Assembly (NCBI GenBank): GCA_022117465.1
Contig: JAHCGZ010000006.1
Location: forward strand, 25,810 to 89,809
DNA length: 64,000 nucleotides
DNA from: Candidatus Nitrosopumilus limneticus
GTDB taxonomy: Archaea > Thermoproteota > Nitrososphaeria > Nitrososphaerales > Nitrosopumilaceae
Direction of reading: 5' to 3'
In this document: positions 1 to 8,390 of the stretch, piece by piece
Position numbering within the stretch: position 1 is the first letter of the stretch
Layout of the letters: the number at the start of each line of letters is the position of its first letter
Notes under the pieces: generated by a model
Databases searched by the model: none
What the model saw: only the letters and a program-made list of their open reading frames with translations
What the model was told of the DNA's origin: nothing
Translations under genes and position numbers: made by a program

Positions 1-598
1 ATTAATTCTTTCAGGCTGATTAATACATTGATCATTTACATCCAAAATTCCATCATAATCAGAATCATAAATTATAATTTCATCAGCACATCCGTCATAA
101 TCTTCAAATCCATTCCAAGTTTCTTTTGTATTAGGGACATGTATCTAAAAAGTCTTGAACACCATCAGAATCAGAATCTATTGAAAGTGTATCAGGACAG
201 CCGTCTTCATCTTTAAAGTTGTTGTAAATTTCACCATTTAGTGGACAAGAATCTTGTAAGTCAGAAATACCATCTAAGTCTTGATCAAAAACTAATTCAG
301 AAGAATTATCATCAGGACATCCGTCTTCATCTTTAAAATTATTGAAAAATTCTCTTAATGTTGGACATTGATCAATATCATCAGGAATAGAATCAGAATC
401 AGTGTCTAACCATGTTTTACTTTTAGAAGGACATCCATCAATGTCGCCAAAATAATCCTCTTGTAAACGTGGACAAAGATCAATATCATCTAAAACGCCA
501 TCATTGTCAATATCAAGTGCAGCCAAAATAGGAGAAAAAGGAATACTTAGCGTAGAACCAAGTAAGACCAAAAATACTATAGCATATTTAACTTTCAA
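1..598 (-). CDS. Secreted thrombospondin type 3 repeat protein (partial, frameshifted)
   Basis: The product starts at 598 with a clear signal peptide (MKVKYAIVFLVLLGSTLSIP) and then carries Asp-rich calcium-binding repeats of the form DxDxDGxxDxxDxCP, such as DIDNDGVLDDIDLCP and DSDSDGVQDFLDTCP, separated by segments ending in DEDGCP. At about 131-139 the frame ends in a stop, but removing one base from the CCC run restores a further repeat (ETWNGFEDYDGCADE, then DSDYDGILDVNDQC) that continues off the left edge. TSP3 repeats are known as rigid Ca2+-binding extracellular modules, so a surface or adhesion role is inferred. The break is most simply a one-base insertion error; a true truncation cannot be excluded. 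Confidence 0.8.
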
Positions 599-715
599 TT
601 TACGATTTATTCGGTAATTCCAGTTATTAAATTACACTTTAATTCAATAAATGTACTATTTTCTCAAATAAGACTATCTAAATGAATTTAAGTGAATTAA
701 GTTAAAGTTCATCGT

Positions 716-1747
716 ATGAGTTGTTCTGGGGAAATTGTAGATAATAATAATGAAAATCTTATTCAAATTAAACCAGCCATAGCTGCTCAACTTAAAAAAG
801 CAAAATATGGAGTGGCAGATCACTCAACAGTTGAATTATGTCATTGGACCAAAAAATCATTTAAACATGAAGGAAGCTGCTACAAGCACAAATTTTATGG
901 AATTTTAACCCATAGATGCATGGAATTTTCACCAGCTGGAATGCATTGTGAAAATCGTTGTGTATATTGTTGGAGACCTATGGAATTCTATGATGCGATG
1001 AAAATGGAACCAGAACAAGTTGCAGAACCTGAACAAATTCTGAGAAAATTAATGGATGAAAGAAAGAAATTGATTGACGGATTTTATGGAGATTCAAGAA
1101 ATGATAATCAAAGATTAGATGAGTCATTATTACCAACACATTATGCAATTTCGCTTTCAGGTGAACCAACTATGTATCCAAAATTGCCAGAATTAATCAA
1201 GTATCTAAAATCACTTGAAGCAACAAAATCAATTTTTCTTGTTACAAATGGACAAGAACCAGATATGATTCAAAAATTGCAAGATGAAGATGCATTGCCA
1301 ACACAATTGTATCTGTCAACAAATGCTGCAGATTATGAATCATTTATAAAAATCAACAAACCAAAATATGATGATTCATGGGAAAGATGGAATCGTACAT
1401 TAGATATGTTGAAAAATCTTGATACACGAACGGTTTTAAGAATTACGCTAATTAGAGATTACAATGATCAAAAAGAGATGATACCAGCATTTGCAGATAT
1501 GTTTAGAAAAGCAAGTCCTCACTTTATTGAAATTAAATCATATATGCACATCGGACGTTCAACAAATAGACTTGAACACAAAAATATGCTCGAAATGTAT
1601 GAAGTAAAAAAATTTAGTGAAGAAATAGCTAAACAAAGTAAAATATTTTCAGTGATGGATGAGAGTCTAGTTTCAAGAATATCAATTTTACAAAATAATG
1701 TGAGATTTATAGATCGTTACATCTCTACTTATGCAAATACCAATTAG
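716..1747 (+). CDS. taw1: tRNA 4-demethylwyosine synthase (Taw1/TYW1), radical SAM
   Basis: This radical SAM enzyme condenses pyruvate with N1-methylguanosine-37 of tRNA-Phe to build the tricyclic base of wyosine. The protein is 343 aa, the usual archaeal length without the flavodoxin domain found in eukaryotes. The cluster motif is CENRCVYCW (CxxxCxxC) near residue 78, preceded by HRCMEFSPAGMHC and followed by LSGEPTMYPKL, both characteristic of the family. The 3' end overlaps the convergent rdgB gene by 23 bases. Start ATG 716 follows a short A/T-rich leader. Confident assignment from motifs. Confidence 0.93.
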   Translation: MSCSGEIVDNNNENLIQIKPAIAAQLKKAKYGVADHSTVELCHWTKKSFKHEGSCYKHKFYGILTHRCMEFSPAGMHCENRCVYCWRPMEFYDAMKMEPEQVAEPEQILRKLMDERKKLIDGFYGDSRNDNQRLDESLLPTHYAISLSGEPTMYPKLPELIKYLKSLEATKSIFLVTNGQEPDMIQKLQDEDALPTQLYLSTNAADYESFIKINKPKYDDSWERWNRTLDMLKNLDTRTVLRITLIRDYNDQKEMIPAFADMFRKASPHFIEIKSYMHIGRSTNRLEHKNMLEMYEVKKFSEEIAKQSKIFSVMDESLVSRISILQNNVRFIDRYISTYANTN

Positions 1748-2273
1748 AAAATTTTTTTAGTGCTTTGTATCTGTGTGAAATATTATTTTTATCAATTAAT
1801 TCAGCATAAGTATTTTTTTTATTTTTTGGAATAAATATTGGATCAAATCCCCAACCTTCACCTTTTTGAGATTTAGATATACTACCAGTAAGTTTTCCTT
1901 CAAAAGATTGAAAATTATTTTTATCATAATATATTATAGTTGAGATAAATTTTGCACTTCTATTCTTCTTCAATAAATTAATAATTCCTTGATTACCAAT
2001 AGTTTTTTGTACATATGAAGAGTAGGGACCAGGAAATCCATCTAGAGAATTAATATGTAAAATATCATCTTCAATAATCAAAGGTTTTTTACATTTTGAA
2101 AATGCATCCTGGGCTTTTTTAATTGCAATTTCTTTAATAGAATTTGATTGTATTTCTTCTAAATTTAATTTAGAAAATTGAATTTGTATTCCAAAAGAAT
2201 TTAAAATTTTTTTAACCTCTATGAATTTATGAGTATTTGATGATACAAAAAGTAGATCAGACAACTTGGGCAT
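1725..2273 (-). CDS. rdgB: XTP/dITP pyrophosphatase (RdgB/HAM1 family)
   Basis: Hydrolyses non-canonical purine triphosphates (XTP, dITP) so they are not built into nucleic acid. The family N-terminal signature is present as FVSSNTHKFIEVKKIL, followed by LIIEDDILHINSLDGFPGPYSS, including the conserved acidic and SLDGFPGPYS-type segment, and GEGWGFDPIFIP near the C-terminus. I chose the ATG at 2273 (MPKLSDLLF) because it puts the motif at the usual distance from the N-terminus; an in-frame ATG at 2291 would overlap bud32 more. Either way it overlaps the end of bud32, so the two are translationally coupled. Confidence 0.9.
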   Translation of the reverse strand: MPKLSDLLFVSSNTHKFIEVKKILNSFGIQIQFSKLNLEEIQSNSIKEIAIKKAQDAFSKCKKPLIIEDDILHINSLDGFPGPYSSYVQKTIGNQGIINLLKKNRSAKFISTIIYYDKNNFQSFEGKLTGSISKSQKGEGWGFDPIFIPKNKKNTYAELIDKNNISHRYKALKKFSNWYLHK

Positions 2274-2883
2274 ACCTACCACGACTTTCAATATCAGAAA
2301 CTAATTTTACTATTTTACTCTGATAAGCGATTCCAACTACAGATTTGTACCCTATTAGAAAATTTTTCCAAGAAGATTTCATAATTTTTGCATGCGCACT
2401 GTTAAGAATTTCTTTAATTAATCGTAAATCAACTGCATGATCTTCAGGTTTTATCGTATTTTGAGAAAGACCAAAATCAATCATGTAAATAATATTTTTA
2501 AATAAAATAAAATTGGATGTTGTTAAATCTCCATGCATAACTCCATTTTTATGTAAAAGTCCAACTAATCTACCAATTTCTGTAGATACTTTAACAATTT
2601 TTGATTCAGGTAAATCATGCACAGACTTTCCAGGAATTTCTTGCATTACAATCATACTTTTTTCTAGATTAACAAAATAAACAAGTGGTGAAGGTATTCC
2701 AAAAGATTTTACTTGAGAGAGTACTTGTGATTCTTTAATTGTACGTTGTTTACGTATTTTTGAATCAAGTAGAGAATTTCTATAACTTTTAATTTTTCTA
2801 ATTTTAAAAATAGATTTAGAATTATTCCACATACCTGTGTAGATATCAGCCTCAGCACCTTTTTTTATTAATTTCACTAGCAT
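2257..2883 (-). CDS. bud32: KEOPS complex kinase Bud32
   Basis: Small atypical serine/threonine kinase/ATPase of the KEOPS complex, which with Kae1 makes t6A at position 37 of ANN-decoding tRNAs. The 208-aa protein has the short kinase fold: GAEADIYTG in the nucleotide loop, RKIKSYRN for the lysine region, HGDLTTSNFI as the catalytic loop and IDFGLS as the metal-binding DFG equivalent. Unlike in some euryarchaea it is not fused to Kae1; kae1 lies 350 bases upstream in the same orientation with a small opposite-strand gene between them. It leads a two-gene unit with rdgB. Confidence 0.93.
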   Translation of the reverse strand: MLVKLIKKGAEADIYTGMWNNSKSIFKIRKIKSYRNSLLDSKIRKQRTIKESQVLSQVKSFGIPSPLVYFVNLEKSMIVMQEIPGKSVHDLPESKIVKVSTEIGRLVGLLHKNGVMHGDLTTSNFILFKNIIYMIDFGLSQNTIKPEDHAVDLRLIKEILNSAHAKIMKSSWKNFLIGYKSVVGIAYQSKIVKLVSDIESRGRYAQVV

Positions 2884-2914
2884 TATATCTAAAAGAATTC
2901 AATAAAAGTTATTC

Positions 2915-3241
2915 ATGGAAGATGGTGAAAAAAGAATAAAACAAGAAGACTGTAATGAGGATAATTTAGGTCCAGGCATTTTAACATTAACAAATAAGAG
3001 ATTAGCCTTTGATAAAACAAAATCAAGAATAATGGATTTTACAAAACACATGGGTGAAACTATACTTGATGTTCCATTAGAAAATGTAGTAAAAACATGG
3101 AAGGAGGGATTATTCATAAAAAAAGTATGTTTTACAGCAAAAATGAATGATGCTGAACAGACATACAAATTTGGAGTTTTTAATACAAAAGGCTGGGTAA
3201 AAAGTATAGAACAAACAATAGAAGAAAAAGATTCTCAATAA
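2915..3241 (+). CDS. Small PH/GRAM-like domain protein, function unknown
   Basis: A 108-aa acidic-then-basic protein without signal peptide. The pattern GPGILTLTNKRLAFDKTK, then a short strand, LENVVKTWKEG, alternating strands and a final helix (KGWVKSIEQTIEE) looks like a single PH/GRAM-type domain, where a 'LTNKRL' strand followed by 'I-L-DVPLENV' is typical. It sits on the opposite strand between bud32 and kae1 and overlaps the 3' end of kae1 by 7 bases. No enzymatic motif is visible. The domain call is inference from pattern, not from a search. Confidence 0.6.
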   Translation: MEDGEKRIKQEDCNEDNLGPGILTLTNKRLAFDKTKSRIMDFTKHMGETILDVPLENVVKTWKEGLFIKKVCFTAKMNDAEQTYKFGVFNTKGWVKSIEQTIEEKDSQ

Positions 3242-4218
3242 TCAACTACAACTGTATCTAATCTCCAAGATTGAGTTACAAATGTATCCTTTAGTGAAAC
3301 ACCTTTTTTAACTTGTGATTCTAAAAGTCCAGTCCAACATATTTGACTACCACAATCTCCAGAATACTTTAGTGGTACAACATATAATTTACAACCATGT
3401 CTTTTACATACATCTTTTAACATTTCAGATAATCGTTTGTTAGCTGCAACACCACCAACAATCATTAATTCTTTTTTAGATGTAAATGATAATGCACGTT
3501 CTACAGTTTCACTAATCATTGCAAAAGCAGTTTCTTGAAGAGAATAACATGCATCAACTTTACTTTTTTTAGAAATTGGTTTTGTTGCAGAAAGTAATCC
3601 AGAAAATGATACATCATTTCCTTTAACAGAATATGGTAATGGAATATAATTTGTAGAAGTAGATGCTAATTCTTCAATATTTTTTCCACAAGGAGATGCA
3701 AAACCAATTGATCTACCAAATTGATCAAGTAATTGACCTAATGTAATATCTAATGTTTCACCAAAAACTCTCCACTGTTTATCAAGAAAGGACAAAAGCA
3801 TTGTATGACCACCAGAAACTAAAAGAACCAAAGGATCACGTGAACCAGTAAGTAATTTTCCTAATTCAATATGACCGATTGCATGATTTACAGGATAAAT
3901 TGGAATTTTATAAAAAGAAGATAAAGATCTTGCAACTACAGCACCAACTCGAAGACAAGGACCCAATCCAGGTCCAGCAGAATATGAAATAATATCTAAA
4001 TCTTGAACAGATACATTTGCTTCTTTAAGACATTCAGACAATACAATAGAACTATTTTCAATATGATGACGAGATGCCTCTCTAGGATGAATACCTTCAC
4101 CAGCTTCAGGTCGAAAAATTCTTCTTACATCAGAAAGAATTTTACCTTTTTTACCTTTTTTTTCAATTATTGCACAAGAAAATGTATGTGCAGTACTTTC
4201 AATTCCTAAACCAATCAT
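3235..4218 (-). CDS. kae1: tRNA N6-threonylcarbamoyladenosine synthase Kae1
   Basis: Catalytic subunit of KEOPS that transfers threonylcarbamoyl to A37 of tRNA. The 327-aa protein has the ASKHA opening GIESTAHTFSCAI, the metal-binding HAIGHIE motif, LVSGGHTML, and the C-terminal GDCGSQI with the metal-binding Asp. It follows ychF with only one base between stop and start, so the two are co-transcribed. Full length and no oddities; the other catalytic partner, Bud32, is 350 bases further downstream. Confidence 0.95.
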   Translation of the reverse strand: MIGLGIESTAHTFSCAIIEKKGKKGKILSDVRRIFRPEAGEGIHPREASRHHIENSSIVLSECLKEANVSVQDLDIISYSAGPGLGPCLRVGAVVARSLSSFYKIPIYPVNHAIGHIELGKLLTGSRDPLVLLVSGGHTMLLSFLDKQWRVFGETLDITLGQLLDQFGRSIGFASPCGKNIEELASTSTNYIPLPYSVKGNDVSFSGLLSATKPISKKSKVDACYSLQETAFAMISETVERALSFTSKKELMIVGGVAANKRLSEMLKDVCKRHGCKLYVVPLKYSGDCGSQICWTGLLESQVKKGVSLKDTFVTQSWRLDTVVVDY

Positions 4219-4219
4219 A

Positions 4220-5407
4220 TTATCCCCTACTTAATGTGGATACAATTTTTATCACATCTCCGTGTTTTAATTTTTGATCACCGCTGATTCGTTGTTTAGT
4301 TTTACAGTCTATTGCATGCAAAAAGCCTTTTGCAATATCAGCATGAATTAAACCTGCCAAATCTTTAGCAGTAGAATTTTTTGAAAGTAATTTTGTATCA
4401 GGAAAAATCACACCATCTTTGTTAGTAAATTTAGATTCATCCTCTACAGGATAAACAACAATTAGATTTAGAGAATCAAACACTGCAGTATTTAGAATTT
4501 TTTGAATTCCAGTAGACGGAATTTTAGAAAAAATTTTACTAACTAGATCAAGTGCCTTTTGTTGTGGAATAGGAATTTCTTTATCGCCATTAATTTTAAA
4601 TCCATTATCTCCAGAGTTATAATTTATGATTCCAGCCTTTGTAGCTTTTCTTAATAATAATTCTGTTTCAGCACTACAAGGAATTACTTGATCTGAAATT
4701 TTTGTAAGAATACCAAGATCTGGACAAAGATCCGCCTTGTTTGCAGCAATAATCATTGGTTTAGTATTTTTTCGTAATTCTTTAACAAAATTTTCAATGT
4801 CAGAATTAATCCATTCTTTTGGATTTCTAGTAATAAGACCTTGTTTTTTTAATACTAATTGAATTTGAAAATCCTTAATTCCTAATCCACTGAATCTTTT
4901 TGTAATTCCATCAGTTAAGTTTGATCGTTTTTGATCTATCTCACGAGATATCTTATCCCATTCTCTTTTAAGAATATCAATAAACCATTGATCAAATTCA
5001 TCTTGTACAAATGCAATATCTTCTAAAGGATCATGTACTCCAACAGCTACTGGCTGTCCTTGAATATCTGTAGTACCTGCAATATCAACAACATGAATTA
5101 AAATTTCAGCTTGTCTTGCATCGTCAAGAAATTGATTACCCAATCCCTTTCCCTCATGAGCGCCTGGAACTAAACCAGCAACATCAATTAATTTTACTGG
5201 AATTAATCTAATACCATTAATACATAATGGATTGTTATGTTTAACATCAAAGTGTTTACAAGCACAATCAGATTGTACGTATGCAACACCAATGTTTGGT
5301 TCAATTGTTGTAAATGGAAAATTACCACAAGCTACAGGTGTTTCAGTTGCAGCTGAAAAAAATGTAGATTTTCCAACATTTGCTTTTCCAATTATTCCAA
5401 TTTGCAT
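4220..5407 (-). CDS. ychF: YchF/Ola1-family GTP-binding protein with TGS domain
   Basis: Translation-associated Obg-family NTPase. P-loop GKANVGKSTFFSA near the N-terminus, FPFTTIEPNIGVAYV in the switch region, DVAGLVPGAHEGKGLG as G3, and NKADLCPD as G4. The C-terminal segment from about residue 320, ending in KLKHGDVIKIVS, is a TGS domain, with TKDGVIFPDTKLL-like loop nearby. I set the start at the ATG that gives MQIGIIGKANVG; a longer version begins three codons upstream. A DxxG-to-ATP specificity switch is known in the family but cannot be decided here. Confidence 0.9.
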   Translation of the reverse strand: MQIGIIGKANVGKSTFFSAATETPVACGNFPFTTIEPNIGVAYVQSDCACKHFDVKHNNPLCINGIRLIPVKLIDVAGLVPGAHEGKGLGNQFLDDARQAEILIHVVDIAGTTDIQGQPVAVGVHDPLEDIAFVQDEFDQWFIDILKREWDKISREIDQKRSNLTDGITKRFSGLGIKDFQIQLVLKKQGLITRNPKEWINSDIENFVKELRKNTKPMIIAANKADLCPDLGILTKISDQVIPCSAETELLLRKATKAGIINYNSGDNGFKINGDKEIPIPQQKALDLVSKIFSKIPSTGIQKILNTAVFDSLNLIVVYPVEDESKFTNKDGVIFPDTKLLSKNSTAKDLAGLIHADIAKGFLHAIDCKTKQRISGDQKLKHGDVIKIVSTLSRG

Positions 5408-5479
5408 TACACACAAAAAGGCAATTCTACATATTAGTATTACAGAAATCGTTTAATTTAGTTCTAATAATTTGATATT

Positions 5480-6028
5480 ATGTCAATAGTAATAACTGGA
5501 AATCCAGGTGTTGGTAAACATACAATTACAAAAAAAATTTCAGAAATACTGAATTATCCAATAATTGATATCAACATTTTTGCAAAAAATTTAGGATTGT
5601 TTGAAAAAAATGAAAATACAAATGATGTGGATACTCAAAAACTTGCAAAAATTATCACGAATGAAAAATTAAATGGAAAAATAATTGTAGGTCATTTAGC
5701 ACCATATGTTTTGAAAAAAAATCAAATAGAAATAATTATAATATTAAGAAGAAATCCTTATGAGTTAGAATCAGTGTATAAAGAAAGAAATTATTCAGAA
5801 ATTAAAATTAAAGAAAACATAGGTAGTGAGATCTTAGGAATTATTAGTCACGATACAATTAAAAAATTTGAAGAAAAAGCATTTCAAATAGATGTGAGCA
5901 AACAAAGTATAGAAAAAGTAGTTGAAAAAGTGTTAGAAGTTATTTCCAAAAAAGAAGGTAATGAAGAAGTTGATTGGTTAAATCTAGTAACAAAAAATAA
6001 TGATTTAAAAAAATTTTTTACTCATTGA
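5480..6028 (+). CDS. AK6/Fap7-type adenylate kinase-like NTPase
   Basis: A 182-aa P-loop NTPase with GNPGVGKHTITKK as Walker A, GHLAP in the position of the AK6 Walker B/HLA-type motif, and RRNPYELESVYKERNYSEIKIKENI matching the family pattern of Arg-containing lid and ENI segment. AK6/Fap7 homologues act in small-subunit ribosome maturation and have weak adenylate kinase activity; that role is family knowledge. The last 30 residues (NEEVDWL onward) are a lineage-specific tail. It is divergent from ychF and 31 bases upstream of tgtA, so probably in one unit with it. Confidence 0.8.
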   Translation: MSIVITGNPGVGKHTITKKISEILNYPIIDINIFAKNLGLFEKNENTNDVDTQKLAKIITNEKLNGKIIVGHLAPYVLKKNQIEIIIILRRNPYELESVYKERNYSEIKIKENIGSEILGIISHDTIKKFEEKAFQIDVSKQSIEKVVEKVLEVISKKEGNEEVDWLNLVTKNNDLKKFFTH

Positions 6029-6059
6029 TTAAATAACACCTGTAATTTTCTCTAATTAC

Positions 6060-7569
6060 TTGTTTGAAATTATTAAAACAGATCTAGCAGGAAGAATAGG
6101 AATAATGTATACAAATCATGGTAAGATACAGACACCAGCTTTTGTTCCTGTTATTCATCCAGTAAAACAAACAATACCATCAAAAAAATTAAAGAAATTG
6201 GTTTTGATGTTGTTATTACAAATGCATACATTACAAAAAATAATTATGGTGATGAAGCAATTAAAAAGGAATTCATAATATAATAGATTTTGATAAATCA
6301 ATAATGACAGATTCTGGAGGATATCAGGTGCTAGAGTATGGTGACCTTGAAGTATTACCATCAGATATGGCAAATTTTGAAACAGGAATATTAACTGATT
6401 TTGCAATTCCATTAGATAAACCAACAGGTTATGGATTACCAATTAAAAAAGCTGAAGCGTATGTGAAACACACACTTGCAGTTTGTAAAGAAACTTTAGA
6501 CAACAGTAAGGATAACGGACAAATTTGGATTGGTCCAATTCAGGGAGGAGAACATTTTGAGCTTGTAGCAAAATCTACAAAGGCATTAATCGATATGGGT
6601 TTTCAAATGTTAGCATTAGGAAGTCCAGTTGAATTTATGGAATCATATGAATATAGATTATTAGCACAAATGATTGTATCTGCAAAAAAACAAATGCCAG
6701 AATCAGTACCACTACATCTTTTTGGAGCAGGTCATCCACTAACAATACCATTTGCAATTGCATTAGGTTGTGATTCATTTGATTCAGCTTCATACATGTT
6801 GTATGCTAAACAATTAAGATACATCACAGATGATGGAACAAGACATCTATTAGATATTGAAATATTTCCATGTAATTGTGAAATATGTACAAAGTATACG
6901 CCTAACCAATTACGTCAATTAGAAGATACCTTAAAAATTAATGAATTAGCAATTCATAATCTATATGCGATTAAACTAGAAGTAGACAAAGTAAAACAGG
7001 CAATTTATGAAGGAAGATTATGGGAATATGTCATAAAAAAGGCAAGAGCACATCCAAAATTATTTGAAATGATTGAAGTAATGACAGAAAATTCTGAATT
7101 TTTAGGTTTAGGTACACCAAAATTTAAAGAAAGAGCAATTTTTCTATACAGTAAAGAGGATCAATACCGTCCAGAAGTGCAATCATTTCATAAAATAGTT
7201 AGAAAGTTCAAATCAAAGAAAAAGAAATTACTAATAACAAAAGAATCCAACACAAAACCCGGATATTTATCTCAACAATATTTATCTTTAAAAAAGAAAG
7301 TTAGAGAATTTGAGACATATCAAATATGTCAATATAATCCACATATGGGATTAATTCCAATTGAAATTTCAGATATATTTCCTGCTGCACATCATGAAAC
7401 TTCTAGAATTAAATATGATCCAAAAGAGTTTACTGAATTTCAAAAAACATGGGAAGACTTTTTTAAGAAAAATAAATTTTCAGAGATTCATTATGATAAA
7501 AAGGATAAATTTTTAGGATATTTTGTAAAAACATTGCCAAAAGAAATTAAGAAAAAATCATTTGGGTAA
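6060..7569 (+). CDS. tgtA: Archaeosine tRNA-guanine transglycosylase (two frame breaks)
   Basis: Exchanges guanine-15 of archaeal tRNA D-loops for preQ0 on the way to archaeosine. The reading starts at TTG 6060 (FEIIKTDLAGRIG). It loses frame in an A7 run at 6182-6188 and again near 6263-6269. Adding one base at each gives IKEIGFDVVITNAYITKNNYGDEAIKKG, then joins MTDSGGYQVLEYG (with the catalytic Asp) and the C-terminal zinc site CNCEICTKYTP. Restored length is about 503 aa, matching archaeal enzymes with a C-terminal extension. The frame offsets agree exactly with two one-base deletions, so the gene is probably intact in the organism. Confidence 0.9.
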
Positions 7570-7606
7570 AAAAATTAATTTAATAAATAAAAATAAAAAG
7601 AATGTG
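7570..7606 (-). terminator. T-rich transcription terminator after the ferredoxin gene
   Basis: Read on the minus strand, the sequence past the ferredoxin stop is a series of T runs separated by A, the pattern expected for factor-independent archaeal termination. It also lies at the convergent end of tgtA, so may serve both sides. Confidence 0.45.
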
Positions 7607-7621
7607 CTAAAAGATTCAGCC

Positions 7622-7924
7622 TTATAGTGCTGCGTCTTCTGCCCAACCTTTGATGAAGATACCGTTTTTGTGAAGAGGTACTGGTTGTCCAGCAGTGTAA
7701 TTCATTGGTCTCATCCAAAAGATTGATTTTGTTGGGCATACACCTATGCATGCACCATCAGAAATACATCTTTCTGGGTAGAAAACAAATGCTTTACCTC
7801 TTTTCCAGCCTTCAACAGGTTTTACTCTAAGGACATCTGGACCAAGTGTTGTACAGATTTCGACACATAGTGCGCATCCGATACATCTTTGTTCGTCAAT
7901 GTCTGGAAGTATTGCTATTGGCAT
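7622..7924 (-). CDS. Dicluster ferredoxin (one site with Asp in place of Cys)
   Basis: A 100-aa soluble ferredoxin. The first cluster motif is CIGCALCVEIC (CxxCxxCxxxC). The second is CISDGACIGVCP, where the second cysteine is replaced by Asp (CxxDxxCxxxCP), the arrangement known for [3Fe-4S] or Asp-ligated [4Fe-4S] sites in archaeal dicluster ferredoxins. A roughly 25-residue insert lies between the motifs and a C-terminal extension ends in WAEDAAL. Codon choice and the strong TATA box suggest high expression, consistent with a main low-potential electron carrier. Monocistronic. Confidence 0.9.
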   Translation of the reverse strand: MPIAILPDIDEQRCIGCALCVEICTTLGPDVLRVKPVEGWKRGKAFVFYPERCISDGACIGVCPTKSIFWMRPMNYTAGQPVPLHKNGIFIKGWAEDAAL

Positions 7925-7948
7925 TACAAAAATAAATTGTCTATATTC

Positions 7949-7960
7949 CTATTTAAACCA
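7949..7960 (-). promoter_or_regulatory. TATA box of the ferredoxin gene
   Basis: Minus-strand TGGTTTAAATAG lies 25-36 bases upstream of the ferredoxin ATG at 7924, the right spacing for a transcript that starts at or next to the start codon (leaderless). Confidence 0.6.
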
Positions 7961-8024
7961 TGATTGAATATCATAACTCTGTTATGAAAATGATCGAAGA
8001 AAAACATATGCGTAAAATCGAGAA

Positions 8025-8047
8025 TCAAAAATATAAAAAACAAAAAG
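8025..8047 (-). terminator. T-rich terminator after the 70-aa protein gene
   Basis: On the minus strand, runs CTTTTTG, TTTTTTAT and ATTTTTG follow about 20-40 bases after the stop codon at 8066, as expected for archaeal termination before the ferredoxin promoter. Confidence 0.45.
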
Positions 8048-8065
8048 TTAACGTGATGTAGACGT

Positions 8066-8278
8066 TTATTTTCTCATTGCGTCAATTTGACCAGAGGTTA
8101 CCCAATCAAGTAATTCTGCAGATGATGGATTAAGTTCTGCTTTCTTATTCATAAGATTGTTAACCCAAATCCAGTTGATCTGGTTTAGAAGTACTTTGTT
8201 TCCTTCATCGCCTGCACGAGTTTTTTTTACGACAGCTTGATCTTGTTGAGCTATCCACTGAGCATAGGTTCTTCCCAT
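8066..8278 (-). CDS. Small conserved-looking protein of unknown function (70 aa)
   Basis: A 70-aa, fully helical-looking soluble protein (MGRTYAQWIAQQDQAVVKK at the start, SSAELLDWVTSGQIDAMRK at the end) with no cysteines, signal or membrane segment. It has its own upstream TAATTA-type promoter region and a T-rich terminator, and its base composition is less AT-biased than its neighbours, which suggests high expression. It is monocistronic and sits beside the ferredoxin. I do not recognise a named family. Confidence 0.7.
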   Translation of the reverse strand: MGRTYAQWIAQQDQAVVKKTRAGDEGNKVLLNQINWIWVNNLMNKKAELNPSSAELLDWVTSGQIDAMRK

Positions 8279-8390
8279 GAGGATCCCTTCTTAGCTGTCA
8301 CTAATTAAAGCTTGTGTCGATTCTATACAAAAAATAATGATAGAAAATCTTCTAAAAAGGTTTTAAGGTCTATGAAAATGCCAGTAATTC

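Noticed and set aside
2257..4218. Kae1-Bud32 fusion broken by an indel
   Set aside because: Both proteins have proper starts and stops, and an intact opposite-strand gene lies between them, so they are separate genes.
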